This document shows, one piece after another, positions 34,101 to 41,803 of a DNA stretch of 64,000 bases. Under the pieces are notes generated by a model. The model saw only the letters and a program-made list of their open reading frames with translations, searched no databases and was not told where the DNA came from. The stretch is from Oscillibacter sp. (GTDB lineage: Bacteria; Bacillota; Clostridia; Oscillospirales; Oscillospiraceae), in contig JALCRR010000004.1 in NCBI GenBank assembly GCA_022652815.1, positions 27,926 to 91,925 of the forward strand, read 5' to 3'. The translations under genes and the position numbers were made by a program. Numbering within the stretch: the stretch's first letter is position 1; each line of letters begins with the position of its first letter.

Positions 34101-34596
34101 CGGAATAGCCCAGAAGCGTATAGAGCTGCGCACTGCAAGAGAGCAGCCGCAAGCCTTGACGACCCAGCTCCAGCACAGCCGTACCGCCCGGCAGACTCTG
34201 CGCGGTCAGCTCTGCGGCGGAAAGCGCGGCAAAATGGGTATGCCCCTTCCGTTCATTTAAGATGCAGGCGCACAGGCCGTACTGCAGTTGATAGCAGCTG
34301 ATGGTAAGCTCCGCCCCCAGCACCGTCGTATAGTCCAAGGAGGCGGCAGAGCCGGAAAAGGCAACGCTAGCCAACGGGCGAAAGAACGCCAGCCGGTCAG
34401 CGGGCAGCTTTTTCGTAAAGCGCTGGCCGGAAAGCTCCCCCGGCGTGACACCCAAAAGAGCCGCAGCGGCTTCATTTGCATAGCGGCAGGCCAGCTCCAC
34501 CATCTCGCCGCTGCCGTTGGTAATGACCTCCGCCAGCAGGAAGGGAATGGGAGAGCCCTCGTATGCCGCTGTGAACTTTGCAAAGCGTTTTGCCAT
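31192..34596 (-). CDS. Multi-PAS hybrid histidine-kinase-like protein lacking the phospho-acceptor His
   Basis: A 1134-aa cytoplasmic protein with no signal peptide or membrane segment. Several PAS/PAC-like modules occupy about 1-770 (e.g. ELLGYPPAEIL, ARWLSMIAVPQE). The dimerisation helix reads FLSRLADEVRVPLETI; the usual His of SHEIRTPL is Asp806 (GAC, 32179-32181). The HATPase domain keeps the N box (LLANAVRFT), DTGRGI and TGLGLAIS, so ATP binding is plausible. The C-terminal receiver keeps Asp1075 (VILDAKAPAMDG), but its acidic pair (AVTGN), Thr (VLGGN) and Lys are lost. It is probably a pseudo-kinase sensor. It starts behind GGGAGGTG. Confidence 0.82.
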   Translation of the reverse strand: MAKRFAKFTAAYEGSPIPFLLAEVITNGSGEMVELACRYANEAAAALLGVTPGELSGQRFTKKLPADRLAFFRPLASVAFSGSAASLDYTTVLGAELTISCYQLQYGLCACILNERKGHTHFAALSAAELTAQSLPGGTAVLELGRQGLRLLSCSAQLYTLLGYSERDFMNRFFGDPAALLPLEERKDALQLLLDAAHEGNDLSGEIRLLESGGEPHWFSLRTKYISNQSGGTILYVVLLDIQQSKCDQQELLQAKADLQEMRTRFERLFDAPSGGCCLFHQSADGAGFQLQRVNQGFEELLGYPPAEILKRLRVDLLWRVYPEDRAGLKDAYEKALQSHQPLRHSFRVQKKGGEARWLSMIAVPQECSDGGWDCYAVFTDVTEERESEKELRFRSELSELLLSRPNSVSIDYDPLTDSARFELFDAEGRRASHIVPEYRKGIPASITIHPDDRKAIAAELRRACSRPGKGGVSYRGNYLGESFRWYQAVFVSLADADGNVFRIAIKCEDISAQKAAQASFAQKSARWEQLDGNVLAAVRMDLTDDRLLNVKADTPYLMRVLFGNTASECMDSIRQSLAEEADGPAFSSVLSRELLLDAFQRGQVVPAPVFRLRTDTSDTRWVRFEWECAENPDNLHLECGCRLVDIDEEKRQDDVLQALGKQGFAFVVTIDTQTRYYRVYGHNGALSQTAGPDFYRAALDQIESRIAPEDRKALRSTILLPNVLRHLKQKPFYAFSATATSGDGQAMHLLMRFSRLDADTLLLTGLDVTAFAQSHQKRQDALSAALSAAEGAEENKLRFLSRLADEVRVPLETIRTAVSEAGGKIPEDSLESILQNVQYLQLLTDDLMDITRMERQLFRLQEEPFSLQAVLEQAGALPLLSQKRIAYSVSVSPDVGDRLMGDSENLLKILQNLLANAVRFTSAGGRVTLGVQRAATADGQSAIEFQVCDTGRGITPEKLPGLFEPFAHTGSADQSSTGLGLAISRGLAEAMGGTLNVSSIPGVGSRFTLTLPLASDDTPKGLAGKQLLAVTGNAAFLEALKAAGAEVDVLPDGLQALQTFVAREDGWFSAVILDAKAPAMDGAHTAAAIRGWDKQDAASIPIFVLGGNPDGDFSCLPESAQPETLLQTVMDAL

Positions 34597-34746
34597 GGGT
34601 GCACCTCCCTTTTCCGAAAAATCAGCAACTTCATTATAACCAGACGGCATCAGCGTTGCAACCGCTTTTAAAAAAATGCACAAAAAGTACTACCTTTTTT
34701 CAGAAAACTCTATATACAAATGCTCTGAATAAATTGACGGAAAATA

Positions 34747-34782
34747 TTGACTGAAATGGGAAGAAGCTGCATAATTATATCA
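34747..34782 (+). promoter_or_regulatory. carAB promoter with ArgR-like operator over the -10
   Basis: TTGACT (34747-34752), 17-nt spacer, CATAAT (34770-34775). TGCATAATTATATCA (34768-34782), which covers the -10, resembles an arginine-repressor box (TGAATAATTATTCA type), and a half-like TGCATATTGA follows at 34788. No PyrR-type leader is obvious. Arginine control is an inference. Confidence 0.5.
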
Positions 34783-34828
34783 ATTAGTGCATATTGAAAA
34801 GAGCGCGGGCAAACAGGGGGTATGATGG

Positions 34829-35905
34829 ATGAAAAAGGCATATCTGGTTCTGGCAGACGGTCAGACTTTTGAAGGGTTCCGCTTTGGCGCGGCGTGTGAT
34901 TCCGTGGGAGAACTGGTTTTTACCACCGGCATGTGCGGATATATTGAGACGCTGACCGATCCCAGCTATTACGGACAAATTATTATGCAGACGTATCCGT
35001 TGATTGGAAATTATGGGATCATGGAAGAGGATTTCGAGGGCAGGTGCACTCCCCGCGGCTATGTGGTGCGGGAATTGTGTGCCGGGCCCTCTAATTTTAG
35101 ATTGCAGTACGATCTGGATGCATTTCTAAAGGCGCAGGGCGTCCCGGGACTGTGTGGCGTGGATACCCGGCACCTCACCCGGATCATCCGGGAACACGGC
35201 GTCATGAACGCGGTGATCTGCGATGAAATCCCGGCAGACCTAACACCGGTGAAAACCTACGGGGTGACGGAGGCCGTGGCAAGCGTCACCTGCACCGCGC
35301 CCGCCGTTTACCCGGCGGAGGGCGGGGAGAAGTTCAAGGTCTCCCTGCTGGATTACGGCGCAAAGCGGAACATTGTCCGCTCCCTGCAAAGCCGGGGCTG
35401 CACGGTGACGGTTCTGCCCGCGGAAACTCCGGCGGAGGAGATTTTGGCCGCCCATCCCGATGGAATTATGCTCTCCAACGGTCCCGGCGACCCGGCGGAA
35501 AACACCGTAGCCATTGCCCAGATTGCAAAAATCCTGGGCAAGGTTCCCTTGTTTGGCATCTGCCTTGGCCACCAGCTGACGGCGCTGGCCGTGGGCGGCA
35601 AGACCTACAAGCTCAAATACGGCCATCGGGGTGTCAACCAGCCCGTGCGGGACACCCAGGGTCCGCGCACCTTCATCACCAGCCAAAACCACGGCTACGC
35701 CGTGGACGCCGCCACGGTGCAGTGCGGCGTTCAGCGTTATGTAAACGCCAACGACCAGACCTGCGAGGGCATCGACTATCCCGAATGCGACGCCTTCACG
35801 GTACAGTTTCACCCGGAGGCCTGCTCCGGCCCGAAGGATACATCCTTCCTCTTTGACCGCTTTATCACGCTGATGGAAACCAAGCAGAAAGGGGGCGCAC
35901 GCTGA
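34829..35905 (+). CDS. carA: Carbamoyl-phosphate synthase small subunit (glutaminase)
   Basis: Supplies ammonia from glutamine to CarB for carbamoyl phosphate, shared by arginine and pyrimidine synthesis. The 358-aa product has an N-terminal CPSase domain (VGELVFTTGMCGYIETLTDPSY) and a class I amidotransferase domain with nucleophile Cys in GICLGHQLTALAVGG and the His-Glu pair in FHPEACSGP. Stop and carB start overlap (TGATG), giving coupled translation. Likely transcription from the promoter at 34747-34775. Confidence 0.97.
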   Translation: MKKAYLVLADGQTFEGFRFGAACDSVGELVFTTGMCGYIETLTDPSYYGQIIMQTYPLIGNYGIMEEDFEGRCTPRGYVVRELCAGPSNFRLQYDLDAFLKAQGVPGLCGVDTRHLTRIIREHGVMNAVICDEIPADLTPVKTYGVTEAVASVTCTAPAVYPAEGGEKFKVSLLDYGAKRNIVRSLQSRGCTVTVLPAETPAEEILAAHPDGIMLSNGPGDPAENTVAIAQIAKILGKVPLFGICLGHQLTALAVGGKTYKLKYGHRGVNQPVRDTQGPRTFITSQNHGYAVDAATVQCGVQRYVNANDQTCEGIDYPECDAFTVQFHPEACSGPKDTSFLFDRFITLMETKQKGGAR

Positions 35906-38900
35906 TGCCGCTGAATACTTCCATTAAAAAAGTCCTGGTCATCGGCTCCGGCCCCATCGTCATCGGTCAGGCCGCCGAATTTGACTACGCCGGCGCACAG
36001 GCCTGCCATGTGCTCAAGGAGGCCGGCGTCAACGTGGTGCTGTGCAACTCCAACCCCGCCACCATTATGACCGATCAGGCCATGGCGGACGAGATCTATC
36101 TGGAGCCGCTGACTACCGAAACCATCAAGCGCATTATCAAAAAGGAGCGCCCCGACTCTGTTCTGGCGGGACTGGGCGGCCAGACAGGATTGACCCTTGC
36201 CATGCAGCTGGACAAGGAGGGCTTTTTCAAGGAACAGGGCGTCCGCCTGCTCGGCACTGACGCCGCAGTCATCTCCCGCGCGGAGGATCGCGAGCTTTTC
36301 AAGGAGGCCATGGCCGAGATCAATCAGCCCGTTATCGCCTCCGACATTGCAGAGACGGTGGAGGGCGCACTGGCCGTTGCCGATAAGATCGGCTACCCGG
36401 TCATCGTTCGTCCCGCTTTCACACTGGGCGGTGCCGGCGGCGGTGCCGCAGCCGATCCGGAAGAGCTGAAGGTTATCGCCCAGACGGGACTGGATGCCTC
36501 CCCCATTACCCAGATTCTGGTGGAAAAAGCCATCTTCGGCTGGAAGGAAATCGAGTTTGAGACCATGCGCGACGCCGCCGGCAACGTGATTGCCGTCTGC
36601 TCCATGGAAAACCTGGACCCCGTGGGCGTCCATACCGGCGACTCCATCGTGGTCGCGCCTACCCAGACCCTCTCCGATAAGGAATTCCAGATGCTGCGCA
36701 CGGCCTCTCTGGATATCATCACCCATCTGGGCATTGTCGGCGGGTGCAACTGCCAGCTGGCGCTGAACCCAGACAGCTTTGAGTATGCCGTCATCGAGGT
36801 CAACCCCCGCGTGTCCCGCTCCTCGGCACTGGCTTCCAAGGCCACGGGCTACCCCATCGCCAAAATTACTACCAAAATCGCCCTGGGCTATACCCTCGAC
36901 GAGATCAAAAACGATATCACCGGCAAAACCTGCGCCTGCTTCGAGCCGGCGCTGGACTACATCGTGGTCAAGATGCCCAAGTGGCCCTTTGACAAGTTTG
37001 CCGATGCCTCTCGGACACTGGGCACCCAGATGAAGGCCACGGGCGAGGTCATGTCCATCGCCCCGAACTTTGAGATGGCGCTGATGAAGGCCGTCCGGGG
37101 CGCGGAAATCCACCAAAGCTCATTGAACCGCAAACCCGACGCAGATGATACCGCCCCCATTGAGCAGCGTCTTGCCCGGGTGGACGATCACCGCCTGTTC
37201 ACCGTGTTCGAGGCGCTGAAAACCGGCGTCAGTGTGGAGACCGTTCATGCCATTACGAAGATCGACAACTGGTTCCTGTTCCACATTAAGCGCCTTGCCG
37301 ACTTTGAGCTGATGCTGGAGAAAACCGGCCTCACTGCTGAGACTTACGAAACCGGCAAGCAGTTCGGCTACCCGGACGATGTGCTGCTCGCCCTCTCCGG
37401 CGCGGCGGCTCTGCCCTGCGGGAGCAAGCAGGCCGTCTATAAAATGGTGGATACCTGCGCGGCGGAGTTCGACGCCGAAACCCCGTATTTTTACTCCTGC
37501 TTCGATCAGTTCTGCGAATCCAGAACCTTCCCCCGCAGCGGAAAGCCCGTTATCATGGTTCTCGGCTCCGGCCCCATCCGCATCGGGCAGGGCATTGAGT
37601 TCGACTACTCCTCCGTCCACTGCGTCTGGACACTCAAGGAACTGGGGTACGAGGTGGTCATCGTCAACAACAACCCCGAGACAGTCTCCACGGACTACGA
37701 CACCGCCGACCGGCTGTACTTTGAACCCCTGAGCCCGGAGGATGTGCAGCACATCATCGACGTGGAAAAGCCTGTGGGCGTGGTGGTGGCCTTTGGCGGT
37801 CAGACTGCCATTGCTCTGACCAAGTACCTCGACAGCCACGGCGTCCGCATTCTGGGCACGTCGGCGGAGTCCATCGACATGGCCGAGGACCGGGAGCGGT
37901 TCGACGAGCTGTTGGAGCGCTTTCACATCAAACGCGCCGCAGGCCGCGGCGTGCTGGGCCTTGACGACGCACTGAAAACCGCGAATGAGCTGGGCTATCC
38001 CGTGCTGCTGCGTCCCAGCTATGTCATCGGCGGACAGAACATGGTCATCGCCCACAACGATGAGGAAGTCCGCCGCTACATGGACATCATTCTCTCCGGC
38101 AAGATCGAAAATCCGGTGCTGGTGGACCAGTACCTCATGGGTACCGAGCTGGAAGTGGACGTGATCTCCGACGGCGTGGACGTCCTAATCCCCGGCGTCA
38201 TGCAGCATATCGAGCGCACCGGCGTCCACTCCGGCGATTCCATCGCGGTTTACCCGCCGTTTTCCATCGGCGATAAAATGCTCAAGACCATTATCGACTG
38301 CTCCACGAAGCTGGCGCTGAGCCTCAAAACCCGGGGCCTCATCAACATCCAGTACCTCATTTATCAAGGTGAGCTGTACGTGATCGAGGTCAATCCCCGC
38401 GCCTCCCGCACGGTTCCTTACATTTCCAAGGTCACCGGCGTTCCCATGGTGGACCTTGCCACCCGGGTCATGGTGGGCGCACCGCTGAAATCACTGGGCT
38501 ACGGCACAGGCCTATATAAAACGCCGCCCTATGTCGCCGTCAAGGTGCCTGTGTTCTCCTTTGCCAAAATCACGGACGCCAATGCGTCCCTCTCCCCCGA
38601 GATGAAGTCCACCGGCGAGGTGCTGGGTCTGGGCAAAAATTTGCAGGAGGCGCTGTTCAAGGGCCTTGTCTCCGCCGGATATCAAGTGGAAAAGCCGGAA
38701 CGCGGCGGCGTGCTGATCTCCGTCAACCGCCGGGATCAGCCGGAGGTTGTCCACATCGCCAAAAAGCTGGCCGATATGGGCTATAAGCTCTACGGCACGG
38801 AGCGCACGGCGCAGGAGATCATGCGCCTTGGCACGGATGTGGAGATCGTGGGCAAGCTGGGCCGGGACAACCGGGTTTTCGAGCTGCTGGAAAGCGGTAA

Positions 38901-39942
38901 GATCGACACCATCATCCTCACCGGTTCCACAGAGCCGGAATACATCCGGGACTTCATTCACCTCAACCACCGGGCGGTGCAGCTGGGCATTCCCTGCTTG
39001 ACCAGTCTGGATACCGCCGGGGCTCTGACAAACATTCTGGCCTCTCGCTATAACCAGACCAACACGGAGTTGGTGGATATCTGCCATCTGCGCGCTGCGC
39101 GTCAGGAGTTGCCCTTTGCCAAACTGCAAACCTGCGGCAACGACTATCTCTTCCTGGAAAACTTCGACGGCGAGATCACCTGCCCGGAATCCCTGTGCAT
39201 CACCCTTTGTGACCGGCATACCGGCGTTGGCGCGGACGGCCTTGTGCTGATGGAGCGCTCCGACGTGGCAGACGCCAAGATGCGGATGTTCAACGCGGAC
39301 GGCTCGGAGGGTGCAACAGCCGGCAACGCCCTGCGGTGCATGGGCAAGTACCTCCATGACAACGGCATCGCCGCCGGCGATACCGTCTCCATTGAAATGG
39401 GCGGCAAGGTTTATGCCGTCAGTCTCTATACCATGGACGGAAAAGTGACCTCTGCCACCGTCTCCATGGGCAAGGTGTCCATGAATGCGGCGGATCTGCC
39501 CACCACGCTGCCGGAGACCCATCTGGTGGATTACCCCGTCACGCTGGGCGGTCAAAACTACCGCATCACCTGCGTCAGCCTGGGCAACCCCCATTGCGTG
39601 GTGCCCTGTGAGCGGGTGGACGGCATGGACGTGCCCAAGGTTGGCCCGCTTTTTGAGCACGCCGATTTTTTCCCGGAGCGCATCAACACGGAGTTTATCC
39701 GTATCGTGAATCCCAGCACCATCAAAATGCGTGTCTGGGAGCGAGGCAGCGGCGAGACAAAAGCCTGCGGCTCCGGCGCCTGCGCGGCGGTTGCCGCCGC
39801 CATCGCCATGGGACAGTGCGCCATGGGCACCGATGTGACGGTCAAGGCCGCCGGAGGCGATCTGATCGTCAACTGCACCCGGGACGACGTGACTCTCACC
39901 GGCGAAACACGCCTTGTCTACGAAGGTGTCGTAGAAGTCTGA
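35905..39942 (+). CDS. carB-dapF: Fusion: carbamoyl-phosphate synthase large subunit (CarB) + diaminopimelate epimerase-like domain (DapF)
   Basis: A continuous 1345-codon frame. Residues 1 to about 1066 are a complete CarB: two ATP-grasp halves (VLVIGSGPIVIGQAAEFDY; VMVLGSGPIRIGQGIEFDY-like) and the MGS-type allosteric domain ending ELVDICHLRAARQ. Residues about 1069-1345 are DapF-like: PFAKLQTCGNDY, a DGSE...GN block and ETKACGSGACAAV with Cys1288. The other catalytic Cys of DapF (CGNGxRC) is Ala1139 (GCC at 39319), giving TAGNALRC. CarB function is secure; classical two-base epimerisation is doubtful unless Cys1145 or another residue substitutes. No ribosome site precedes the DapF part. 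A terminator follows. Confidence 0.9.
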   Translation: MPLNTSIKKVLVIGSGPIVIGQAAEFDYAGAQACHVLKEAGVNVVLCNSNPATIMTDQAMADEIYLEPLTTETIKRIIKKERPDSVLAGLGGQTGLTLAMQLDKEGFFKEQGVRLLGTDAAVISRAEDRELFKEAMAEINQPVIASDIAETVEGALAVADKIGYPVIVRPAFTLGGAGGGAAADPEELKVIAQTGLDASPITQILVEKAIFGWKEIEFETMRDAAGNVIAVCSMENLDPVGVHTGDSIVVAPTQTLSDKEFQMLRTASLDIITHLGIVGGCNCQLALNPDSFEYAVIEVNPRVSRSSALASKATGYPIAKITTKIALGYTLDEIKNDITGKTCACFEPALDYIVVKMPKWPFDKFADASRTLGTQMKATGEVMSIAPNFEMALMKAVRGAEIHQSSLNRKPDADDTAPIEQRLARVDDHRLFTVFEALKTGVSVETVHAITKIDNWFLFHIKRLADFELMLEKTGLTAETYETGKQFGYPDDVLLALSGAAALPCGSKQAVYKMVDTCAAEFDAETPYFYSCFDQFCESRTFPRSGKPVIMVLGSGPIRIGQGIEFDYSSVHCVWTLKELGYEVVIVNNNPETVSTDYDTADRLYFEPLSPEDVQHIIDVEKPVGVVVAFGGQTAIALTKYLDSHGVRILGTSAESIDMAEDRERFDELLERFHIKRAAGRGVLGLDDALKTANELGYPVLLRPSYVIGGQNMVIAHNDEEVRRYMDIILSGKIENPVLVDQYLMGTELEVDVISDGVDVLIPGVMQHIERTGVHSGDSIAVYPPFSIGDKMLKTIIDCSTKLALSLKTRGLINIQYLIYQGELYVIEVNPRASRTVPYISKVTGVPMVDLATRVMVGAPLKSLGYGTGLYKTPPYVAVKVPVFSFAKITDANASLSPEMKSTGEVLGLGKNLQEALFKGLVSAGYQVEKPERGGVLISVNRRDQPEVVHIAKKLADMGYKLYGTERTAQEIMRLGTDVEIVGKLGRDNRVFELLESGKIDTIILTGSTEPEYIRDFIHLNHRAVQLGIPCLTSLDTAGALTNILASRYNQTNTELVDICHLRAARQELPFAKLQTCGNDYLFLENFDGEITCPESLCITLCDRHTGVGADGLVLMERSDVADAKMRMFNADGSEGATAGNALRCMGKYLHDNGIAAGDTVSIEMGGKVYAVSLYTMDGKVTSATVSMGKVSMNAADLPTTLPETHLVDYPVTLGGQNYRITCVSLGNPHCVVPCERVDGMDVPKVGPLFEHADFFPERINTEFIRIVNPSTIKMRVWERGSGETKACGSGACAAVAAAIAMGQCAMGTDVTVKAAGGDLIVNCTRDDVTLTGETRLVYEGVVEV

Positions 39943-39962
39943 TTTCCCCCGTTTTAAGCGGA

Positions 39963-39992
39963 TGGCCGACACTCCAAAAGGAGTGTCGGCCA
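39963..39992 (+). terminator. Terminator after carB-dapF
   Basis: 13-bp perfect stem TGGCCGACACTCC / GGAGTGTCGGCCA with an AAAA loop, followed by TTCT, 20 nt past the stop. Confidence 0.85.
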
Positions 39993-40034
39993 TTCTGAGC
40001 GTTTATGATTCATAGGAAAAAGGGAGTTTTTTAC

Positions 40035-40718
40035 TTGAATAACCAGCAACGATCAGCCTTTCAGCGTTCAGAAAGCTTTGCCGTGGGAGCCTTTCTGGCC
40101 GTAGCCGGCGGCTTTCTGGACGCCTACACCTATCTCTGCCGCGGCGGCGTCTTTGCCAACGCGCAAACCGGAAACATGGTGCTTCTGGCCATTCATACAG
40201 CCCAGGGTCAGTGGCAGCGGGCGGGCTACGACCTCATTCCGATTCTGGCGTTTTTCTTCGGGGTACTGGCGGTGGAGTTTATCAAAGCCCATAATCAAGG
40301 TCAGCCGGGAAAAGTCCTTCACTGGCGGCACACGGTGCTGCTTGTGGAAATGGGAACGTTGGTGGCGGTTTCCTTTGTCCCGCAGGGGGACTGGAACCCG
40401 GTGGTCAACATCCTGGTCTCCTTCGTCTGCGCCATGCAGGTAGAGACGTTCCGCAAGGTGCGGGGCAATCCCTTTGCCTCCACCATGTGTACCGGCAACC
40501 TCCGCAGCGGAACCGAGGCGCTGTTTCTTGCGCTGCGGAGACATGACCGGGCGTTTTTGAAAAAAAGCGGCTGCTATTTCGGCATCATCGCCTGCTTCAT
40601 TGCCGGCGCCGCTCTGGGAACGGCAGTGTCTGGCCTGTTTCCCCGGCGGGCGCTGCTGATTGGCGCGGCGTTCCAGCTGGTCGCGTTCTTGTGGATGGTG
40701 GAGCGTCCGAAGCCGTAA
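40035..40718 (+). CDS. YoaK/DUF1275 family membrane protein
   Basis: A 227-aa protein with about six predicted helices. The DUF1275 pattern is clear: GGFLDAYTYLCRGGVFANAQTGNMV near the N-terminus and FRKVRGNPFASTMCTGNLRSG in the middle. Function of the family is unknown; a small-molecule transport role has been suggested. I prefer TTG 40035 (AAGGGAG nine nt upstream) to ATG 40005, which has no site and would put that AAGGGAG inside the coding region. Transcription is separate from carB because of the terminator before it. Confidence 0.85.
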   Translation: MNNQQRSAFQRSESFAVGAFLAVAGGFLDAYTYLCRGGVFANAQTGNMVLLAIHTAQGQWQRAGYDLIPILAFFFGVLAVEFIKAHNQGQPGKVLHWRHTVLLVEMGTLVAVSFVPQGDWNPVVNILVSFVCAMQVETFRKVRGNPFASTMCTGNLRSGTEALFLALRRHDRAFLKKSGCYFGIIACFIAGAALGTAVSGLFPRRALLIGAAFQLVAFLWMVERPKP

Positions 40719-40888
40719 GTTACGTCTGCCCTACAAAATATGACAGATTTTACGCAAAACCCCACTTTTTTCACAAAAAACGTGGATTTATAAAGAAGAG
40801 TATGATATTTTAAAAATAGAAAAAGGAGCAGCTTTTGCTAAAAATACGGGAGAAAACGGCTTAATGCGGAAAAAAGGGGGAGAGACGC

Positions 40889-41566
40889 ATGAAAAAATGG
40901 TGGATTGTCCCAGCACTGCTTCTGGCACTGACCCTGCCCGGCTGCGGAGAACGTTCTGCTGATTCCCCTGCGTCGGTACCTGCGCCGGAGCCCGCCTCTG
41001 CATCACGAACCCAGGATTCGCAGTCGTTTCAAAGCGCAGCACAGACTTCCGCTCAAGTCATGGAGGCCGTCAGCACCCAGTCCTCCGAAGGCCCCCTTGC
41101 CGACGAAGAAGTCCTTTCCGCCTATGACCGCGCCGTGGATGCGTACAGCTGGTTTGATCTTTGCACGATGCCCAGCAACGGTTCTATGAGGGACTGGAAC
41201 GGCGGAGCCTATCAAAAGGTGGACTATCCGGGCATCGAAACGCTAGAGGATCTGAAGACGTACCTCTGCGGCATTTTTTCTTCGGACGTTGTGGCGGACC
41301 TGCTGCCCGAAGAAATCATCGGTCAGCAGTACTGCGATATTGACGGCACACTGTATGTCAAGCCCGGTGCCCGGGGCGCCGATCCCTATAAGGGAGAAAT
41401 CACGGAAACCGTGGAAAAAGTCAGCGCCACCGCATACACAGTCAACGTGACAGTGGAGATTTTGGCTGAGGACCGGCAGACAGTGACGGGTTTGGAATGC
41501 TATTCCTTCCCCTATGAGTTGGTGGGTGAGCGCTGGGTGTTCACAGATTTTCAGCTGGTGGATTAA
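40889..41566 (+). CDS. Secreted lipoprotein with IseA-like domain
   Basis: A 225-aa lipoprotein: signal peptide with lipobox LPGC (Cys19), then a Ser/Ala/Pro-rich linker to about residue 70. The C-terminal domain AYDRAVDAYSWFDLCTMP...YQKVDYPGIETLEDLKTYLCGIFS resembles IseA/YoeB, a family that inhibits DL-endopeptidases of the cell wall in Bacillus, and related DUF folds. Inhibitor function is an inference from that resemblance. The ATG has AGGGGGAGAG upstream; a terminator follows. Confidence 0.72.
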   Translation: MKKWWIVPALLLALTLPGCGERSADSPASVPAPEPASASRTQDSQSFQSAAQTSAQVMEAVSTQSSEGPLADEEVLSAYDRAVDAYSWFDLCTMPSNGSMRDWNGGAYQKVDYPGIETLEDLKTYLCGIFSSDVVADLLPEEIIGQQYCDIDGTLYVKPGARGADPYKGEITETVEKVSATAYTVNVTVEILAEDRQTVTGLECYSFPYELVGERWVFTDFQLVD

Positions 41567-41575
41567 AGATAAAAG

Positions 41576-41613
41576 AGAAGAGCCGTCTGCATGGCTGTGC
41601 AGGCGGCTCTTCT
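41576..41613 (+). terminator. Terminator after the lipoprotein gene
   Basis: Stem of about 15 bp (AGAAGAGCCGTCTGC / GCAGGCGGCTCTTCT, one wobble) with a short loop and TTCTTG tail. Confidence 0.8.
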
Positions 41614-41732
41614 TGTGCAAATTCCCCAATTTAACTGTCGAAAAATGTAACATTGCTCAGAACAAACTAAAATTTGCGCGAAAACACACGTAAATTTATG
41701 TAATGTTACGTGCAAAAAACACAAAACTTTTC

Positions 41733-41760
41733 TTGAAAAACAAGTGGGGTATGGTAAAAT
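41733..41760 (+). promoter_or_regulatory. Candidate sigma-A promoter of hppA
   Basis: TTGAAA (41733-41738), 16-nt spacer, TAAAAT (41755-41760) preceded by TATGG; start point about 35 nt upstream of the hppA ATG. Confidence 0.55.
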
Positions 41761-41803
41761 GTTACTAGACTGTTAAATCCTACTGTTAAAGGAGAGGAAT
41801 ATT

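Noticed and set aside
35809-38055. Two long antisense frames (435 and 311 codons) across carB
   Set aside because: Both are His/Gly/Val-rich shadow translations of carB with no recognisable motif.
39109-39111. TTG as a separate start for dapF
   Set aside because: The purine-rich CAGGAG directly abuts this codon, leaving no spacing for a ribosome site, and no stop separates it from carB; a true fusion is the simpler reading.
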